NCBI RefSeq assembly: GCF_028623165.1 | Contig: NZ_CP117768.1 | Location: forward strand, 1,922,001 to 1,986,000 | DNA: 64,000 bases | Reading direction: 5' to 3' | Source of the DNA: Nostoc sp. UHCC 0926 | Lineage (GTDB): Bacteria; Cyanobacteriota; Cyanobacteriia; Cyanobacteriales; Nostocaceae | Shown here: positions 18,689-29,924 of the stretch, piece after piece | Layout of the letters: every line of letters begins with the position of its first letter | Position numbering within the stretch: position 1 is the first letter of the stretch | Notes under the pieces: model-generated | Told to the model about the DNA's origin: nothing | Databases searched by the model: none | Seen by the model: the letters and a program-made list of their open reading frames with translations, nothing else | Program-made: the position numbers and the translations under genes

Positions 18689-18869
18689 AATACTCGCTTT
18701 TATTGAGAGTTTGATTATGAGTATATACACTAGCTTGAGTAATGTTTCCGAATTTCAGGGAATCTGGAAAACCTCTCTCTAAATCTCTCTCCTTTTAGGA
18801 GAGAGACTTTGAATTTTCCCCCTGAGAGCGTCGGGAAGGGGGTTAGGTTTCGCGTTAGTTTTTCACAGA

Positions 18870-19190
18870 TCAATTGGAAACTGCGATGTCTACGACGGGC
18901 TGCGCGATCGCAATCCCCACTGCACGCTCACGCTATAACCATGAGCCGCTGCTAGTTCTTGTAAGGGATATGTGCAATCAATCACTGCACGAATTTTACG
19001 TGCTTCAATCAATTCTTTGAGAAAAACCAAGTCCTTAGCGTTGCGTTTGTCAAGGAGAAATTTAGCTTTTTGACTGGGAAGGAATGCTGTGAAGACGCTC
19101 TGCACAACGGTTTAATGGCTAGGTTGTGGTAATATAAACACCGTTCGATTTGAGGACTTTTTGGTTTGTGAAAGCGATCGCTCTGCCTTT
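18870..19190 (-). pseudogene. Alcohol dehydrogenase/quinone reductase remnant, copy 1
   Basis: The minus-strand frame includes QSVFTAFLPSQKAKFLLDKR, then LVFLKELIEARKIRAVIDCT and YPLQELAAAHGYS, which matches the C-terminal part of zinc-type NAD(P)-dependent alcohol dehydrogenases. It lacks the catalytic and most of the Rossmann part. A diverged copy of the same segment lies at 20815-21245, on the other side of the sorbosone-dehydrogenase-like gene. Confidence 0.7.
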
Positions 19191-19368
19191 GTTTATAACC
19201 CTCTGTTCACCCATTTTTTGATGAATTAAGAAAAAATACGATTAAAAAAGTATATCTAAAGAAGTATTGCCAAAAACTCCTACCTATGGGTTAGCCTAGC
19301 TCTAACTCTTGACCAGCAAATAGTCAGGTGTAATATAAATCACTACCACAGTAGAAGGAAGTTCAAAG

Positions 19369-20739
19369 TTGTTTGATCTAAACCCGACACAGATACTCGG
19401 ACGCATAGTATCCGCATCGTTAGTTAGTTTGATCGCCTCACTTACTAGTCTGATATCCTTAGAGGTTCTTCCCACCCCAGCATTCGCCGGGCCGCCAGCT
19501 GCATCTGTTCAAACCAAGCTGAAAGTGCCTAGTGGAATGAGTTCTGCGCCCTTCAATATTAACCGTTACTTGAAAGTGCCACCCAACTTCTCTATCTCTG
19601 TTTATGCTCGGATTAACAATGCTCGCTTTATAGCAGTTGCTCCCAATGGGGATCTTCTAGTGTCACAGCCCAATACGGGGAAAGTGTTAATTGTCCGGTC
19701 AAATGGCAGCAATAACCCAATTATTTCTGACTTCGTAACGGGTCTACGCAAGCCACACGACATTGTGTTTCATAAGATTGACAACACCACATACGTTTAT
19801 ATCTCTGAGACTCATCAAATTAACCGCTTCATCTACAACTCTGGAGACCGAATTGCAAAAAATCGGCAAATCGTTATAACTGGTTTACCAGACAGCAGCA
19901 CATCGGAACTCAAAGGCGCTTATGGTCACGAACTGAAAAATATCGCACTTGATGCCAATCACAAACTGTATGTGTCGATCGCCTCTACGTGCAATGCCTG
20001 CACGGCAGATACTGTCAGCAACCCAAAGCGCGGCGCGATTTACCAGTACAACGCTGATGGAACCAATCGGCGGCTTTTTGCCCAAGGTTTACGCAATGCC
20101 GAAGGATTAGCATTCTTACCTAACACAAATGACCTTTGGGTAGCCGTAAATAATCGAGACAACATCGCCTATCCCTACAACGATGGCAGTGGCAAATACG
20201 GTAAGGTTATCCAGTCTTATGTGGACAACCACCCCCCGGAGGAGTTGACGAAAGTCCGAGATGGCGGTAACTACGGTTGGCCATTTTGCAACCCCAATCC
20301 TGACACGGCAAATGGCTTCAACAATATGCCCTTTGACCGCGACTATCAGTTCAATGCTGATGGACATATTTATTGCAATGCATTGGACAGGATTAGCAAG
20401 GGTATCCCAGCCCATTCGGCTCCCTTGGGACTAACCTTCTTACAAAATACTAACTTTCCCAGCTTGTACTCAAATGGGGTAGTGGTGGGGCTGCATGGTT
20501 CATGGAATCGGGACAAGAAAACGGGCTACAAAATAGCTTACTTTCCCTGGAATAGTACGACAAAGACTCTAGGTGAGGAGATGGATTTAGTCAGCGAATG
20601 GCTAGTTCCAGGAACGCAAGAAGTCTGGGGGCGACCGGTGGATATGGCAGTCGATCAGCAAGGTAATTTGTTAATTTCGGATGACTACAGCGGTACCATC
20701 TACAAGCTCTCCTACACGCCGTCAGCACAGGTCAAGTAA
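19369..20739 (+). CDS. Sorbosone dehydrogenase/PQQ-dependent sugar dehydrogenase-like protein
   Basis: This is a 456-aa secreted beta-propeller protein. The signal peptide (to about residue 40) is followed by AFAGPP. The body shows propeller strands such as FIAVAPNGDLLVSQPNTGKV, the NYGWPFCNP block and GVVVGLHGSWNRDKKTGYKI, and ends with MAVDQQGNLLISDDYSGTIY. The family oxidises sugars or aldoses in the periplasm with PQQ, but the substrate is unknown. The start is TTG (19369) with GAAGGAAG upstream. It is flanked on both sides by paralogous dehydrogenase remnants. Confidence 0.8.
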   Translation: MFDLNPTQILGRIVSASLVSLIASLTSLISLEVLPTPAFAGPPAASVQTKLKVPSGMSSAPFNINRYLKVPPNFSISVYARINNARFIAVAPNGDLLVSQPNTGKVLIVRSNGSNNPIISDFVTGLRKPHDIVFHKIDNTTYVYISETHQINRFIYNSGDRIAKNRQIVITGLPDSSTSELKGAYGHELKNIALDANHKLYVSIASTCNACTADTVSNPKRGAIYQYNADGTNRRLFAQGLRNAEGLAFLPNTNDLWVAVNNRDNIAYPYNDGSGKYGKVIQSYVDNHPPEELTKVRDGGNYGWPFCNPNPDTANGFNNMPFDRDYQFNADGHIYCNALDRISKGIPAHSAPLGLTFLQNTNFPSLYSNGVVVGLHGSWNRDKKTGYKIAYFPWNSTTKTLGEEMDLVSEWLVPGTQEVWGRPVDMAVDQQGNLLISDDYSGTIYKLSYTPSAQVK

Positions 20740-20814
20740 CACCAAATTTTCTTTGCAAATTTGCGATGCTCCTCTGCCCCAGCTAAACCAACCACTCACC
20801 TTACTGTCCTCCAA

Positions 20815-21245
20815 TCAACTGGAAACCGCGATGTCTACGACGGGCTGCGCCAACGCAATTTTCCCAACTGCACGCTCACTTTCACTATAACTATGAGCAG
20901 TAGCTAGTTCTTCTAAGGGATATGTGCAATCAATCACCACACGAATTTTACCCGCTTCGAGCAATTCTTTAAGATAAACCAAATCTTGAGTGTTGGGTTT
21001 CCCAAAGAGAAATTTAGCTTTTTGACCGGGAAGGAACGCTGTTAAGACGCTCTCTAAGAAGACTTCAGGGCTAGGTACTCTGGTGATATAAATTCCGTTA
21101 GGTTGGAGGACTTTTTTGGTTTATGAGAGCGATCGCTTACCCACTGCATCAAAGATAATATCATACTGTGCTGTATCTTGGGTAAAATCTTGTTGCGTAT
21201 AATCAATCACGCGGTCTGCTAAGAGAGATTTCACGCTTGGTTTGA
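20815..21245 (-). pseudogene. Alcohol dehydrogenase/quinone reductase remnant, copy 2
   Basis: About 300 nt align with 18870-19190 in the same orientation, including the segments for LGVEQLLEAGKIR and TYPLEELATAH-like residues. The copy extends further upstream toward 21245. Frame breaks are present. It is a second decayed copy of the same family, diverged from copy 1. Confidence 0.65.
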
Positions 21246-21964
21246 TTGTAGCTAAGTAGTATCAGCAACAAAGAGCGATGCCCTACGACCGGCAACTCTA
21301 CTAGAGGCTACGCCAACGCCTACGCCTTTGCGCTAAAGCCATTTAAAGTCCCAGATTTGTCACGGTATCTGGAAAACCCCACTTCTATTTCTTTCTCCTA
21401 AAAGGAGAAAGACTTTAAATTTTCGCCCTTAGAGCATGGGGAAGGGGGTTAGGGGGTTAGGTTTTTCGCCAAGGTTTGTAGTGAGCAATCAAGAAAAGTC
21501 ATAGCGATCGCTCAATCATGTTAGATTATAGTTTGTTGTTTCTTTCAAACACAAAATCTGAGAGTTCCCTACCCATCTCCTGATTGTGGGAATGAAAAAA
21601 AAAGAACTGAAAAGTTAAACTTTTTGAAAAATATGTGCAGCAACACATCTATTTATACAAGCCTGTATAGCTTGCCAGATAACATTTATAACCACAATTG
21701 AATATCATTGCCAAAGCAAAAATTAAAAAAATATAAAGTGCATTTTTACCCTCAAAAAAATGATATGTTAGATACAGAATTGAATTTCGCTTTTTTTCTG
21801 GAGTAGAACGATATAGATTACTCCAGTTTTTCACCCTCAAACCCTTGGCATTTATTGCTTTTGACGGAATTTGAGGGCAATATGAGTACACATTAAAATA
21901 ACTCAAACCCAGTTGCAAGTAGATTAAATTCCTTGCTGGAATTGGATTTGGGCTGAGTACAAAT
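21246..21964. other. Intergenic region with dispersed repeats
   Basis: This contains a 'ctcctaaaaggagaaag' hairpin-type repeat near 21380-21460, related to the one near 18770-18850, and a long AT-rich stretch. No gene is supported. A minus-strand 89-aa frame at 21649-21918 lacks convincing coding character. Confidence 0.4.
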
Positions 21965-22112
21965 AAATCCTGAACCCCTGTCCATAAACACTAGAACCCC
22001 AACCAAAAAATACTAGAACCCCTACCCGAAAAAAAGTTTTTTAATTCTTGTAATGCTTGAAGAATTAAGGTTTTTATTATTTGAGTACAAGCGTAATAAA
22101 TCCAATAAATTC
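21965..22112 (+). promoter_or_regulatory. nifB upstream module shared with nifP (candidate CnfR site)
   Basis: Three GAACCCC boxes begin at 21972, 21994 and 22016, exactly 22 bp apart. The last two are part of ACTAGAACCCC. A CCCCTACCC run follows, and 52 nt later TTTGAGTACAA (22080) leads into TAATAAATCCAATAAAT. The nifP upstream region has the same parts in the same order, with the inner spacer 11 bp (one helical turn) shorter. The phasing suggests a multi-site activator such as CnfR. Confidence 0.65.
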
Positions 22113-22470
22113 TATCCTAGATAGACGCACCGTCTGGCTAGGAGACGGCTGATATAACTCTTATATCGCCAATCACTTAACGCTCCAACACAAAACGAAG
22201 CGAAGAGTGAGTGGAGGGATGACATAGCACCATGCCTGAAGTGAATAGAAGTCGCGGCTGTAAGCACATAATTCTACCCAAGAACCGAACATTGACACAC
22301 ACCAGCCGAACATCAAATATCTATCGCCTGCCCTACTTGAAAACAAGTCGTCCGAACCCAAGGGTTTGCAGGCAGTGTGGAAGACGCGACTTCAATTCCT
22401 GGGCATGAAAAGAGTAGCAACAGCATCTCCCACAGTGGCAGCCAAGTCCACCGACCTTTTGCAAAACTCA

Positions 22471-23922
22471 ATGACATCACCGTCTACACGACTCCTCAAC
22501 TCCCCCGCCACGGAATCGACAACCCAAGCAAAATCAGGTGGTTGCGGCTGCGACAGCACCAGCAGCGCTACCGTGGAAAGGGATGAAATGCTCCAAGAAC
22601 GCATTGCTAAACATCCCTGCTACAGCGAAGACGCTCATCACCACTACGCGCGGATGCACGTTGCAGTTGCTCCAGCCTGCAACATTCAATGCAACTATTG
22701 CAACCGTAAATATGATTGCGCTAACGAAAGCCGTCCTGGAGTAGTTAGCGAATTGCTAACACCAGAACAAGCAGCACACAAAGCTTTGGTCATTGGCGGC
22801 AAGATTCCCCAAATGACAGTTGTGGGAATTGCCGGCCCTGGCGACCCATTGGCGAACCCAGATAAGACTTTCCGCACATTTGAGTTGATTGCAGAGCAAG
22901 CACCAGATATCAAGCTGTGCTTATCAACCAATGGTTTAATGCTGCCTGACTACGTTGATCGCATTAAAGAATTAAATATAGATCACGTGACGATCACCAT
23001 TAACATGGTAGATCCAGAGATCGGTGCTAAGATTTATCCTTGGGTTCACTACAAGCGCAAGCGTTACAGAGGTCTTGAAGGCGCAAAAATTCTTCACGAA
23101 AGACAGATGGAAGGATTGCAAGCCCTGAAAGATGCTGATATCTTATGCAAAGTTAACTCCGTGATGATTCCCGGAATTAATGACCAGCACTTAGTCGAAG
23201 TGAATCGAGTCATTCGTGAAAAAGGTGCATTCTTGCACAACATCATGCCATTGATTTCTGCACCAGAACATGGCACACACTTCGGTTTAACCGGTCAACG
23301 CGGCCCCACACCCAAAGAACTCAAAGAAGTTCAAGACAATTGCTCTGGTAACATGAAAATGATGCGTCACTGTCGCCAGTGCCGTGCCGATGCAGTCGGA
23401 TTATTGGGAGAAGACCGCAGCCAAGAATTTTCCAAAGAGAAATTCTTAGAAATGACTCCAGACTATGACATGGAGAAACGCCAAGAAGTTCACGACGGTA
23501 TTGAGAAGTTTAAAGAAGAACTTAAAGTTGCTAAAGACAAGGCGCTAGTCGGCAAGAAATTTGCCAACAATCCTAAAGTCCTAGTTGCAGTAGCAACCAA
23601 AGGCGGCGGATTGGTTAACCAGCACTTCGGTCATGCCAAAGAATTCCAAATTTACGAAGTGGATGGAAACGAAGTTCTCTTTGTCGGTCATCGTAAAATT
23701 GACCAATACTGCCAAGGTGGATACGGCGAGGAAGCTTCTTTTGAGCATATTATGAAAGCGATCGCAGATTGCAAAGCAGTTTTAGTCTCCAAGATTGGTA
23801 ACAGTCCTCAAGAAAAATTGCAAGAAGCTGGAATACAGAGTGTTGAAGCTTACGACGTAATTGAGAAGGTTGCTTTGGAGTTTTACGAGCAATACGTTAA
23901 GGAATTAGGGAATAAGGAATAG
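22471..23922 (+). CDS. nifB: Nitrogenase cofactor biosynthesis protein NifB
   Basis: This is a radical-SAM enzyme that builds NifB-co, the Fe-S-C core of FeMo-co. The SAM cluster motif is [16 protein letters not shown]-terminal NifX-like domain begins near [20 protein letters not shown] and contains the QYCQGGYG block. I prefer ATG 22471 ([12 protein letters not shown]), giving 483 aa. In-frame alternatives are ATG 22405 and TTG 22366. It is the first gene of the rightward nif operon, with a long upstream region carrying the shared module. Confidence 0.95.
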   Translation: MTSPSTRLLNSPATESTTQAKSGGCGCDSTSSATVERDEMLQERIAKHPCYSEDAHHHYARMHVAVAPACNIQCNYCNRKYDCANESRPGVVSELLTPEQAAHKALVIGGKIPQMTVVGIAGPGDPLANPDKTFRTFELIAEQAPDIKLCLSTNGLMLPDYVDRIKELNIDHVTITINMVDPEIGAKIYPWVHYKRKRYRGLEGAKILHERQMEGLQALKDADILCKVNSVMIPGINDQHLVEVNRVIREKGAFLHNIMPLISAPEHGTHFGLTGQRGPTPKELKEVQDNCSGNMKMMRHCRQCRADAVGLLGEDRSQEFSKEKFLEMTPDYDMEKRQEVHDGIEKFKEELKVAKDKALVGKKFANNPKVLVAVATKGGGLVNQHFGHAKEFQIYEVDGNEVLFVGHRKIDQYCQGGYGEEASFEHIMKAIADCKAVLVSKIGNSPQEKLQEAGIQSVEAYDVIEKVALEFYEQYVKELGNKE

Positions 23923-24101
23923 GACATAGGGCATGGGCTAAACAGGGCATGGGACAAGAATTATCCCTAATGCCCTGCCCTAAACCCAATCCTGAATGTC
24001 CAATGACGCCACTTGCTTCTAGACGCTGCGCGACGGGAAACCGCAAGGGCGCAGTGGCTCCCCAATGCCCAATGCCCCTTGCCCAAAAAAGGAGAATAAT
24101 A

Positions 24102-24458
24102 ATGGCTTACAAAATAATTACTAGCCAGTGTATTTCCTGCAATCTCTGTCTATCTGTATGTCCCACAAATGCAGTTAAAGTGGTTGACGGACAGCACTGG
24201 ATTGACGCTGAACTTTGTACAAACTGCGTTGGTAGCGTTCATACCATGCCTCAGTGTAAAGCTGGTTGTCCCACCTGTGACGGTTGCGTTAAGCAGCCTA
24301 GCGATTATTGGGAAGGCTGGTTTGCCGATTATAATCGCGTAGTTGCTAAATTAACAAATAAACAAGATTACTGGGAACGTTGGTTTAACAGCTATTCCCA
24401 GACTTACTCCAAACAGTTGCAAAAGCGTCAATCCCTATCAGTGGGAGCAGAAGTTTAA
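24102..24458 (+). CDS. fdxN: Bacterial-type ferredoxin FdxN
   Basis: This is a 118-aa 2[4Fe-4S]-type ferredoxin: CISCNLCLSVCPTNAV near residue 9 and CTNCVGSVHTMPQCKAGCPTCDGC near 41. AAGGAG precedes the ATG. It lies between nifB and nifS, its normal place. In Anabaena 7120 this gene is interrupted by a large excision element. Here it is continuous. Confidence 0.95.
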   Translation: MAYKIITSQCISCNLCLSVCPTNAVKVVDGQHWIDAELCTNCVGSVHTMPQCKAGCPTCDGCVKQPSDYWEGWFADYNRVVAKLTNKQDYWERWFNSYSQTYSKQLQKRQSLSVGAEV

Positions 24459-24546
24459 CAAATAATTTGTAGTGATGCTCGTTCTGACGCTAACGCTTCG
24501 CTATCGCTCCACTAACGTAATTCGTAATTTGTAATTGAAGACAACA

Positions 24547-25755
24547 ATGCAAAATAACTGCATCTATCTCGATAATAATGCCACCACTAAGGTAGACTCA
24601 GAAGTTATAGAGGTAATGCTACCTTACCTGACAGACTATTACGGCAATCCCTCCAGTATGCATACCTTTGGTGGGCAAGTCGGTAAAGCACTGAGAACAG
24701 CAAGAGAACAACTTGCAGCCATCCTGGGAGCCGATCAGTCAGAAATCGTCTACACTAGTTGTGGAACTGAGGGAGATAACGCGGCGATTCGAGCCGCACT
24801 ATTAGCGCACCCAGAAAAGCGACACATCGTTACCACCCAAGTTGAACATCCGGCAGTACTTAATGTCTGCAAACAATTAGAAACCCAAGGTTACAGTGTT
24901 ACCTATCTTTCAGTAAATCATCAAGGGCAGCTGGATCTAGATGAACTAGAAGCTTCCTTGACGGGTAACACCGCCCTGGTGACAATTATGTATGCTAATA
25001 ACGAAACCGGCACGATTTTCCCGATTGAGCAGATTGGGTTGCGGGTCAAAGAATATGGCGCTATCTTCCATGTAGATGCGGTGCAAGTAGTGGGAAAAAT
25101 CCCCTTGAATATGAAGACTAGCACCGTGGATATGTTAACCGTGTCTGGTCATAAGCTGCACGGGCCTAAAGGAATTGGTGCTTTGTATATCCGGCGCGGG
25201 GTTCGGTTCCGTCCCTTCATACTTGGGGGACACCAAGAACGCGGACGTAGGGCGGGAACAGAGAATGTTCCGGGAATTATTGCCTTGGGCAAAGCTGCGG
25301 AACTTGAACTGTTACACTTAGAAGAAGCAAACAAAAGAGAAACAAGGCTGCGCGATCGCCTCGAACAAACTTTACTCGCGACAATTCCTGATTGTGTAGT
25401 CAATGGTGACCCTACGCAGAGATTGCCCAACACCACCAATATCGGCTTCAAGTATATTGAAGGTGAAGCTATCTTACTATCGTTGAATAAATACGGTATC
25501 TGTGCTTCATCCGGTTCTGCTTGCACCTCTGGTTCACTGGAACCTTCCCACGTCCTTCGGGCTATGGGCTTACCCTACACAACTTTGCACGGTTCCATTC
25601 GCTTCAGCCTTTGTCGCTACACCACTGAAGCAGAAATCGATCAAGTAATAGAGGTAATGCCCAGTATTGTGGAACGTTTACGCGCCCTCTCACCCTTCAA
25701 AAATGATGATGCAGGTTGGCTGCAAGAACAAGAGCAAGCACTGGCACATCGCTAG
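24547..25755 (+). CDS. nifS: Cysteine desulfurase NifS
   Basis: This is a PLP enzyme of about 402 aa that releases sulfur from cysteine for Fe-S assembly on NifU. The start is taken at ATG 24547 (MQNNCIYLDNNATTK); TTG 24535 is possible. The PLP lysine lies in VSGHKLHGPKGIGALY and the catalytic Cys in ASSGSACTSGSLEPSHVL. It is followed by nifU. Confidence 0.96.
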   Translation: MQNNCIYLDNNATTKVDSEVIEVMLPYLTDYYGNPSSMHTFGGQVGKALRTAREQLAAILGADQSEIVYTSCGTEGDNAAIRAALLAHPEKRHIVTTQVEHPAVLNVCKQLETQGYSVTYLSVNHQGQLDLDELEASLTGNTALVTIMYANNETGTIFPIEQIGLRVKEYGAIFHVDAVQVVGKIPLNMKTSTVDMLTVSGHKLHGPKGIGALYIRRGVRFRPFILGGHQERGRRAGTENVPGIIALGKAAELELLHLEEANKRETRLRDRLEQTLLATIPDCVVNGDPTQRLPNTTNIGFKYIEGEAILLSLNKYGICASSGSACTSGSLEPSHVLRAMGLPYTTLHGSIRFSLCRYTTEAEIDQVIEVMPSIVERLRALSPFKNDDAGWLQEQEQALAHR

Positions 25756-25892
25756 GGACTAGGAATTTTAGATTTTGGATTTGAGATTTTAGATTGAAAT
25801 CCAATCCAAAATCCAAAATCTAAAATCCAAAATTGTCTGCCAATCCCCAATACCTCAATCTAAAATCCAAAATCTAAAATCTAAAATTCATT

Positions 25893-26792
25893 ATGTGGGA
25901 CTACACCGATAAAGTATTAGAACTGTTTTACGATCCCAAAAATCAGGGAGCAATCGAAGAAACGAGCGAACCTGGCGTTAAGCTTGCAACGGGAGAAATC
26001 GGTAGCATTGCTTGCGGTGATGCTCTGAGACTACACCTGAAAGTGGAAGTAGAATCTGATAAGATTCTAGATGCTCGTTTTCAAACCTTTGGTTGTACTA
26101 GTGCGATCGCATCTTCTAGTGCATTAACCGAAATGATCAAAGGTTTAACCTTAGATGAAGCCCTGAAAGTGTCCAACAGAGACATTGCAGATTACCTGGG
26201 TGGTTTACCAGAAGCAAAGATGCACTGCTCTGTCATGGGACAAGAAGCGCTAGAAGCCGCTATCTATAATTATCGCGGTATACCTCTAGCTACCCATGAT
26301 GACGATGATGAAGGCGCGTTAATTTGCAGTTGCTTTGGGATCAGCGAGTCCAAAATTCGCCGCGTCGTTCTAGAAAATAATCTCACTGGTGCCGAAGAGG
26401 TAACAAATTATGTGAAAGCTGGTGGTGGATGCGGTTCCTGTTTGGCAAACATTGATGATATTATTAAATCAGTGCAACAGGAATTCGCCGCACCTGATCT
26501 CAACAATTATGGCGTAAAAGTTGCCACAGAAATTGTTACGTCTAAAGAGCGATCGCTAACTAACGTGCAAAAGATTGCTCTAATTCAAAAAGTTCTCGAT
26601 GAAGAAGTCAGACCCGTACTCATCGCTGACGGGGGAGATGTAGAACTCTATGATGTAGAAGGCGATCGCGTTAAAGTTGTGCTGCAAGGTGCTTGCGGTT
26701 CCTGTTCAAGTAGTACAGCAACCCTAAAAATTGCGATCGAAGCCAGATTACAAGAGCGTGTCAGCAAGAGCCTTGTAGTCGAAGCAGTTTAG
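25893..26792 (+). CDS. nifU: Fe-S scaffold protein NifU
   Basis: This 299-aa three-domain NifU has an N-terminal IscU-like domain (GDALRLHLKV, TFGCTSAIASSSALTE, MHCSVMGQEAL). The central [2Fe-2S] domain is ICSCFGISESKIRR...GGGCGSCL. The C-terminal NifU domain is ADGGDVELYDVEGDRVKVVL followed by GACGSCSSSTATL. It receives sulfur from NifS and delivers clusters to nitrogenase. The full-length form is normal for heterocystous cyanobacteria. Confidence 0.96.
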   Translation: MWDYTDKVLELFYDPKNQGAIEETSEPGVKLATGEIGSIACGDALRLHLKVEVESDKILDARFQTFGCTSAIASSSALTEMIKGLTLDEALKVSNRDIADYLGGLPEAKMHCSVMGQEALEAAIYNYRGIPLATHDDDDEGALICSCFGISESKIRRVVLENNLTGAEEVTNYVKAGGGCGSCLANIDDIIKSVQQEFAAPDLNNYGVKVATEIVTSKERSLTNVQKIALIQKVLDEEVRPVLIADGGDVELYDVEGDRVKVVLQGACGSCSSSTATLKIAIEARLQERVSKSLVVEAV

Positions 26793-27109
26793 GAATTGCT
26801 GTAGGACTTAACGTACTCTACAAATACGCCCTAATATGCATTCAGCCAGAAACAAAAGTAGGATTTGAACCGAATCATTGTCTCCACTCAATGCTTCATA
26901 CCAATTCGCCAAAAGAAAGTGACAGATTCAAATCTAACTTATCTTTTTTACGAATTACGTAGACACCCGAAGGATTGCTTCCCCCAGGGGATTACGAATT
27001 ACGAATTGGTATCAGTCCTACCACTATTACTGCTAACAGCATATAGGCAAAGAGATTAAGCGCCTAAAAAGCAAATTTCATCATCTAACTCGCTTCAAAG
27101 GAACAGGAT
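26793..27109. other. Intergenic region between nifU and glbN
   Basis: This contains a dispersed 'acgaattacg...cgtaattcgt' type repeat near 26940-27010. No coding frame is supported. A glbN promoter may be present. Confidence 0.4.
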
Positions 27110-27466
27110 ATGAGCACATTGTACGACAAACTTGGCGGACAACCAGCTATTGAACAAATAGTAGATGAACTCCACAAACGTATTGCGACAGACAGCCTCC
27201 TCAATCCCATTTTTGCTGGTACAGATATGGTCAAGCAACGTAATCATCTAGTTGCCTTCTTATCTCAGATTTTTGAGGGGCCAAAGCAATACGCAGGTCG
27301 TCCAATGGACAAAACACACGCTGGAATGAATTTACAGCAACAACACTTCGATGAGATTGCAAAACTCCTGAGTGAATCAATGGCTGTGCGTGGAGAGTCG
27401 CCAGAAGACACCACAGCTGCACTAGAGCGCGTCTCAAATTTCAAGGGCGCTATTTTGAACAAGTAA
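27110..27466 (+). CDS. glbN: Cyanoglobin (group I truncated hemoglobin)
   Basis: This is a 118-aa TrHb1: MSTLYDKLGGQPAIEQIVDE, the AFLSQIFEGP region, and KTHAGMNLQQQHFDEIAKLL carrying the proximal-type His. In Nostoc commune, glbN likewise sits between nifU and nifH and is made under nitrogen-limiting conditions. It is thought to bind O2 or help respiration protect nitrogenase. A terminator-like hairpin follows. Confidence 0.93.
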   Translation: MSTLYDKLGGQPAIEQIVDELHKRIATDSLLNPIFAGTDMVKQRNHLVAFLSQIFEGPKQYAGRPMDKTHAGMNLQQQHFDEIAKLLSESMAVRGESPEDTTAALERVSNFKGAILNK

Positions 27467-27522
27467 TAGGACTTTTACATTGATTGTTGACAAATAGCAA
27501 CATCAAGTCCTATTTAGTTTTT
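27465..27522 (+). terminator. Hairpin terminator after glbN
   Basis: The arms AATAGGACTT (27465-27474) and AAGTCCTATT (27505-27514) are perfectly complementary and are followed by TAGTTTTT. It overlaps the glbN stop and would separate the glbN transcript from nifH. Confidence 0.75.
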
Positions 27523-27690
27523 CTAGCTGAAACACATTATGACGTATTTGTAAATTGCATAAGCTCTTAGTCATTAGTCAAGATAAATGATTAATGACTA
27601 ACAGAAAAGTCTGATCGCCGGTTTCCGGCGCTCAGAACTTCCGGGATAAAAGAAAAGAAAAAAACAAACAAAAATTTAACGAGGAAATAG

Positions 27691-27804
27691 ATGTACTTGC
27701 TTTCAATAATTTTAGCTGTGGAGCGATCGCCCCCAGCAGGCACCTATGCCAATGCTACCAACGATGCTCTACACGTGCTCACTACTGTCGCTCAACAGGT
27801 GTGA
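27691..27804 (+). CDS. Possible 37-aa leader ORF upstream of nifH
   Basis: ATG at 27691 is preceded by AACGAGGAAATAG, a purine-rich RBS-like run. It encodes MYLLSIILAVERSPPAGTYA followed by NATNDALHVLTTVAQQV and ends 57 nt before nifH. It could be a small protein or a translated leader. No family is recognised and coding is unproven. Confidence 0.3.
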   Translation: MYLLSIILAVERSPPAGTYANATNDALHVLTTVAQQV

Positions 27805-28755
<951 letters not shown>

Positions 28756-28911
28756 GTCACTGCTAAGAAATAATGCTCTAGCACAAGGAAAAAGGAAGAG
28801 TTCCATATCTTACCTTTTACCTTTGACCCTCTCCTCTACATCTCCCCCCTAACCTTAGAGGGGACTCCAAGTCCCCCTATGCCTGATCCTTACGAGTCAC
28901 AAAGGTTAAGT

Positions 28912-29853
28912 ATGACACCTCCAGAAAACCAAAACATCATTGAAGAAAGAAAAGAACTAATTAAAGAAGTTCTAAACGCTTACCCCGAAAAAGCTAAGAA
29001 AAAGCGGGAAAAGCACTTAAACGTATACGAAGAAGGTAAGTCCGATTGCGGCGTTAAGTCTAACATCAAATCCCTGCCTGGTGTCATGACCGCTCGTGGT
29101 TGTGCTTACGCCGGTTCTAAGGGTGTGGTCTGGGGTCCTATTAAGGACATGATCCACATCAGCCACGGGCCTGTAGGTTGCGGTTACTGGTCTTGGTCTG
29201 GTCGTCGTAACTACTACATCGGCACCACAGGTGTTGACAGCTTTGGTACAATGCACTTCACCTCCGACTTCCAAGAACGAGATATCGTCTTCGGTGGTGA
29301 CAAGAAACTTACCAAGCTAATCCAAGAACTTGATGTACTTTTCCCCCTCAACCGTGGTGTTTCCATTCAATCTGAATGTCCCATCGGTCTAATTGGGGAT
29401 GACATCGAAGCTGTTGCTCGCAAGACATCGAAAGAAATTGGCAAGCCAGTTGTACCCGTGCGTTGCGAAGGCTTCCGGGGTGTTTCCCAATCTTTGGGTC
29501 ACCACATTGCTAATGACATGGTTCGTGACTGGGTGTTCACCAGATCAGACCAAGCCAAGAAAGACGGTACACTTCAGTTTGAAGGTACTCCTTATGACGT
29601 AGCCATCATTGGTGACTACAACATCGGTGGTGATGCTTGGGCTAGCCGCATCCTGTTAGAAGAACTCGGCTTGCGCGTAGTCGCTCAATGGTCAGGTGAT
29701 GGCACCATCAACGAAATGTTGATGACCCCGAATGTGAAGATGAACCTCATCCACTGCTATCGGTCGATGAACTACATCAGTCGTCACATGGAAGAAGCTT
29801 ACGGTATACCCTGTACGAAGTATGATTTAATGTGTTGTGATACCAGGATTTAG
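28912..29853 (+). CDS. nifD: Nitrogenase MoFe protein alpha chain, segment 1 of 3
   Basis: The N-terminal about 300 residues of NifD carry the P-cluster cysteines ([30 protein letters not shown]), the [11 protein letters not shown] active-site His region and the FeMo-co Cys in [17 protein letters not shown] start at ATG 28912 (MTPPENQ) with AAAGG upstream; ATG 28879 would add 11 residues. Native sequence ends at the repeat GTATACCCTG (29804-29813). The remaining codons, ...[13 protein letters not shown], come from element 1. Joined with 36221-36681 and 53725-53891 it gives 509 aa. Confidence 0.97.
   Translation: MTPPENQNIIEERKELIKEVLNAYPEKAKKKREKHLNVYEEGKSDCGVKSNIKSLPGVMTARGCAYAGSKGVVWGPIKDMIHISHGPVGCGYWSWSGRRNYYIGTTGVDSFGTMHFTSDFQERDIVFGGDKKLTKLIQELDVLFPLNRGVSIQSECPIGLIGDDIEAVARKTSKEIGKPVVPVRCEGFRGVSQSLGHHIANDMVRDWVFTRSDQAKKDGTLQFEGTPYDVAIIGDYNIGGDAWASRILLEELGLRVVAQWSGDGTINEMLMTPNVKMNLIHCYRSMNYISRHMEEAYGIPCTKYDLMCCDTRI
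29804..29813. repeat. Left direct repeat (att site) of nifD element 1
   Basis: GTATACCCTG is identical to 36211-36220. The crossover falls in the codons for Gly-Ile-Pro-Trp of NifD. Only with the right-hand flank does the codon TGG (Trp) and the conserved [10 protein letters not shown] follow. Confidence 0.93.
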
Positions 29854-29924
29854 TCCACGTCTAACTTTGCTTAATTTAAACATTGTTCTAAATGGACTAA
29901 ATTTTAAGACACATTTAAGACACA

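Noticed and set aside
21649-21918. 89-aa minus-strand ORF upstream of nifB
   Set aside because: It is AT-rich, lacks an RBS and overlaps the region leading into the nifB regulatory module.
24102-24458. fdxN interruption by an excision element
   Set aside because: The fdxN frame is continuous with normal cysteine motifs.
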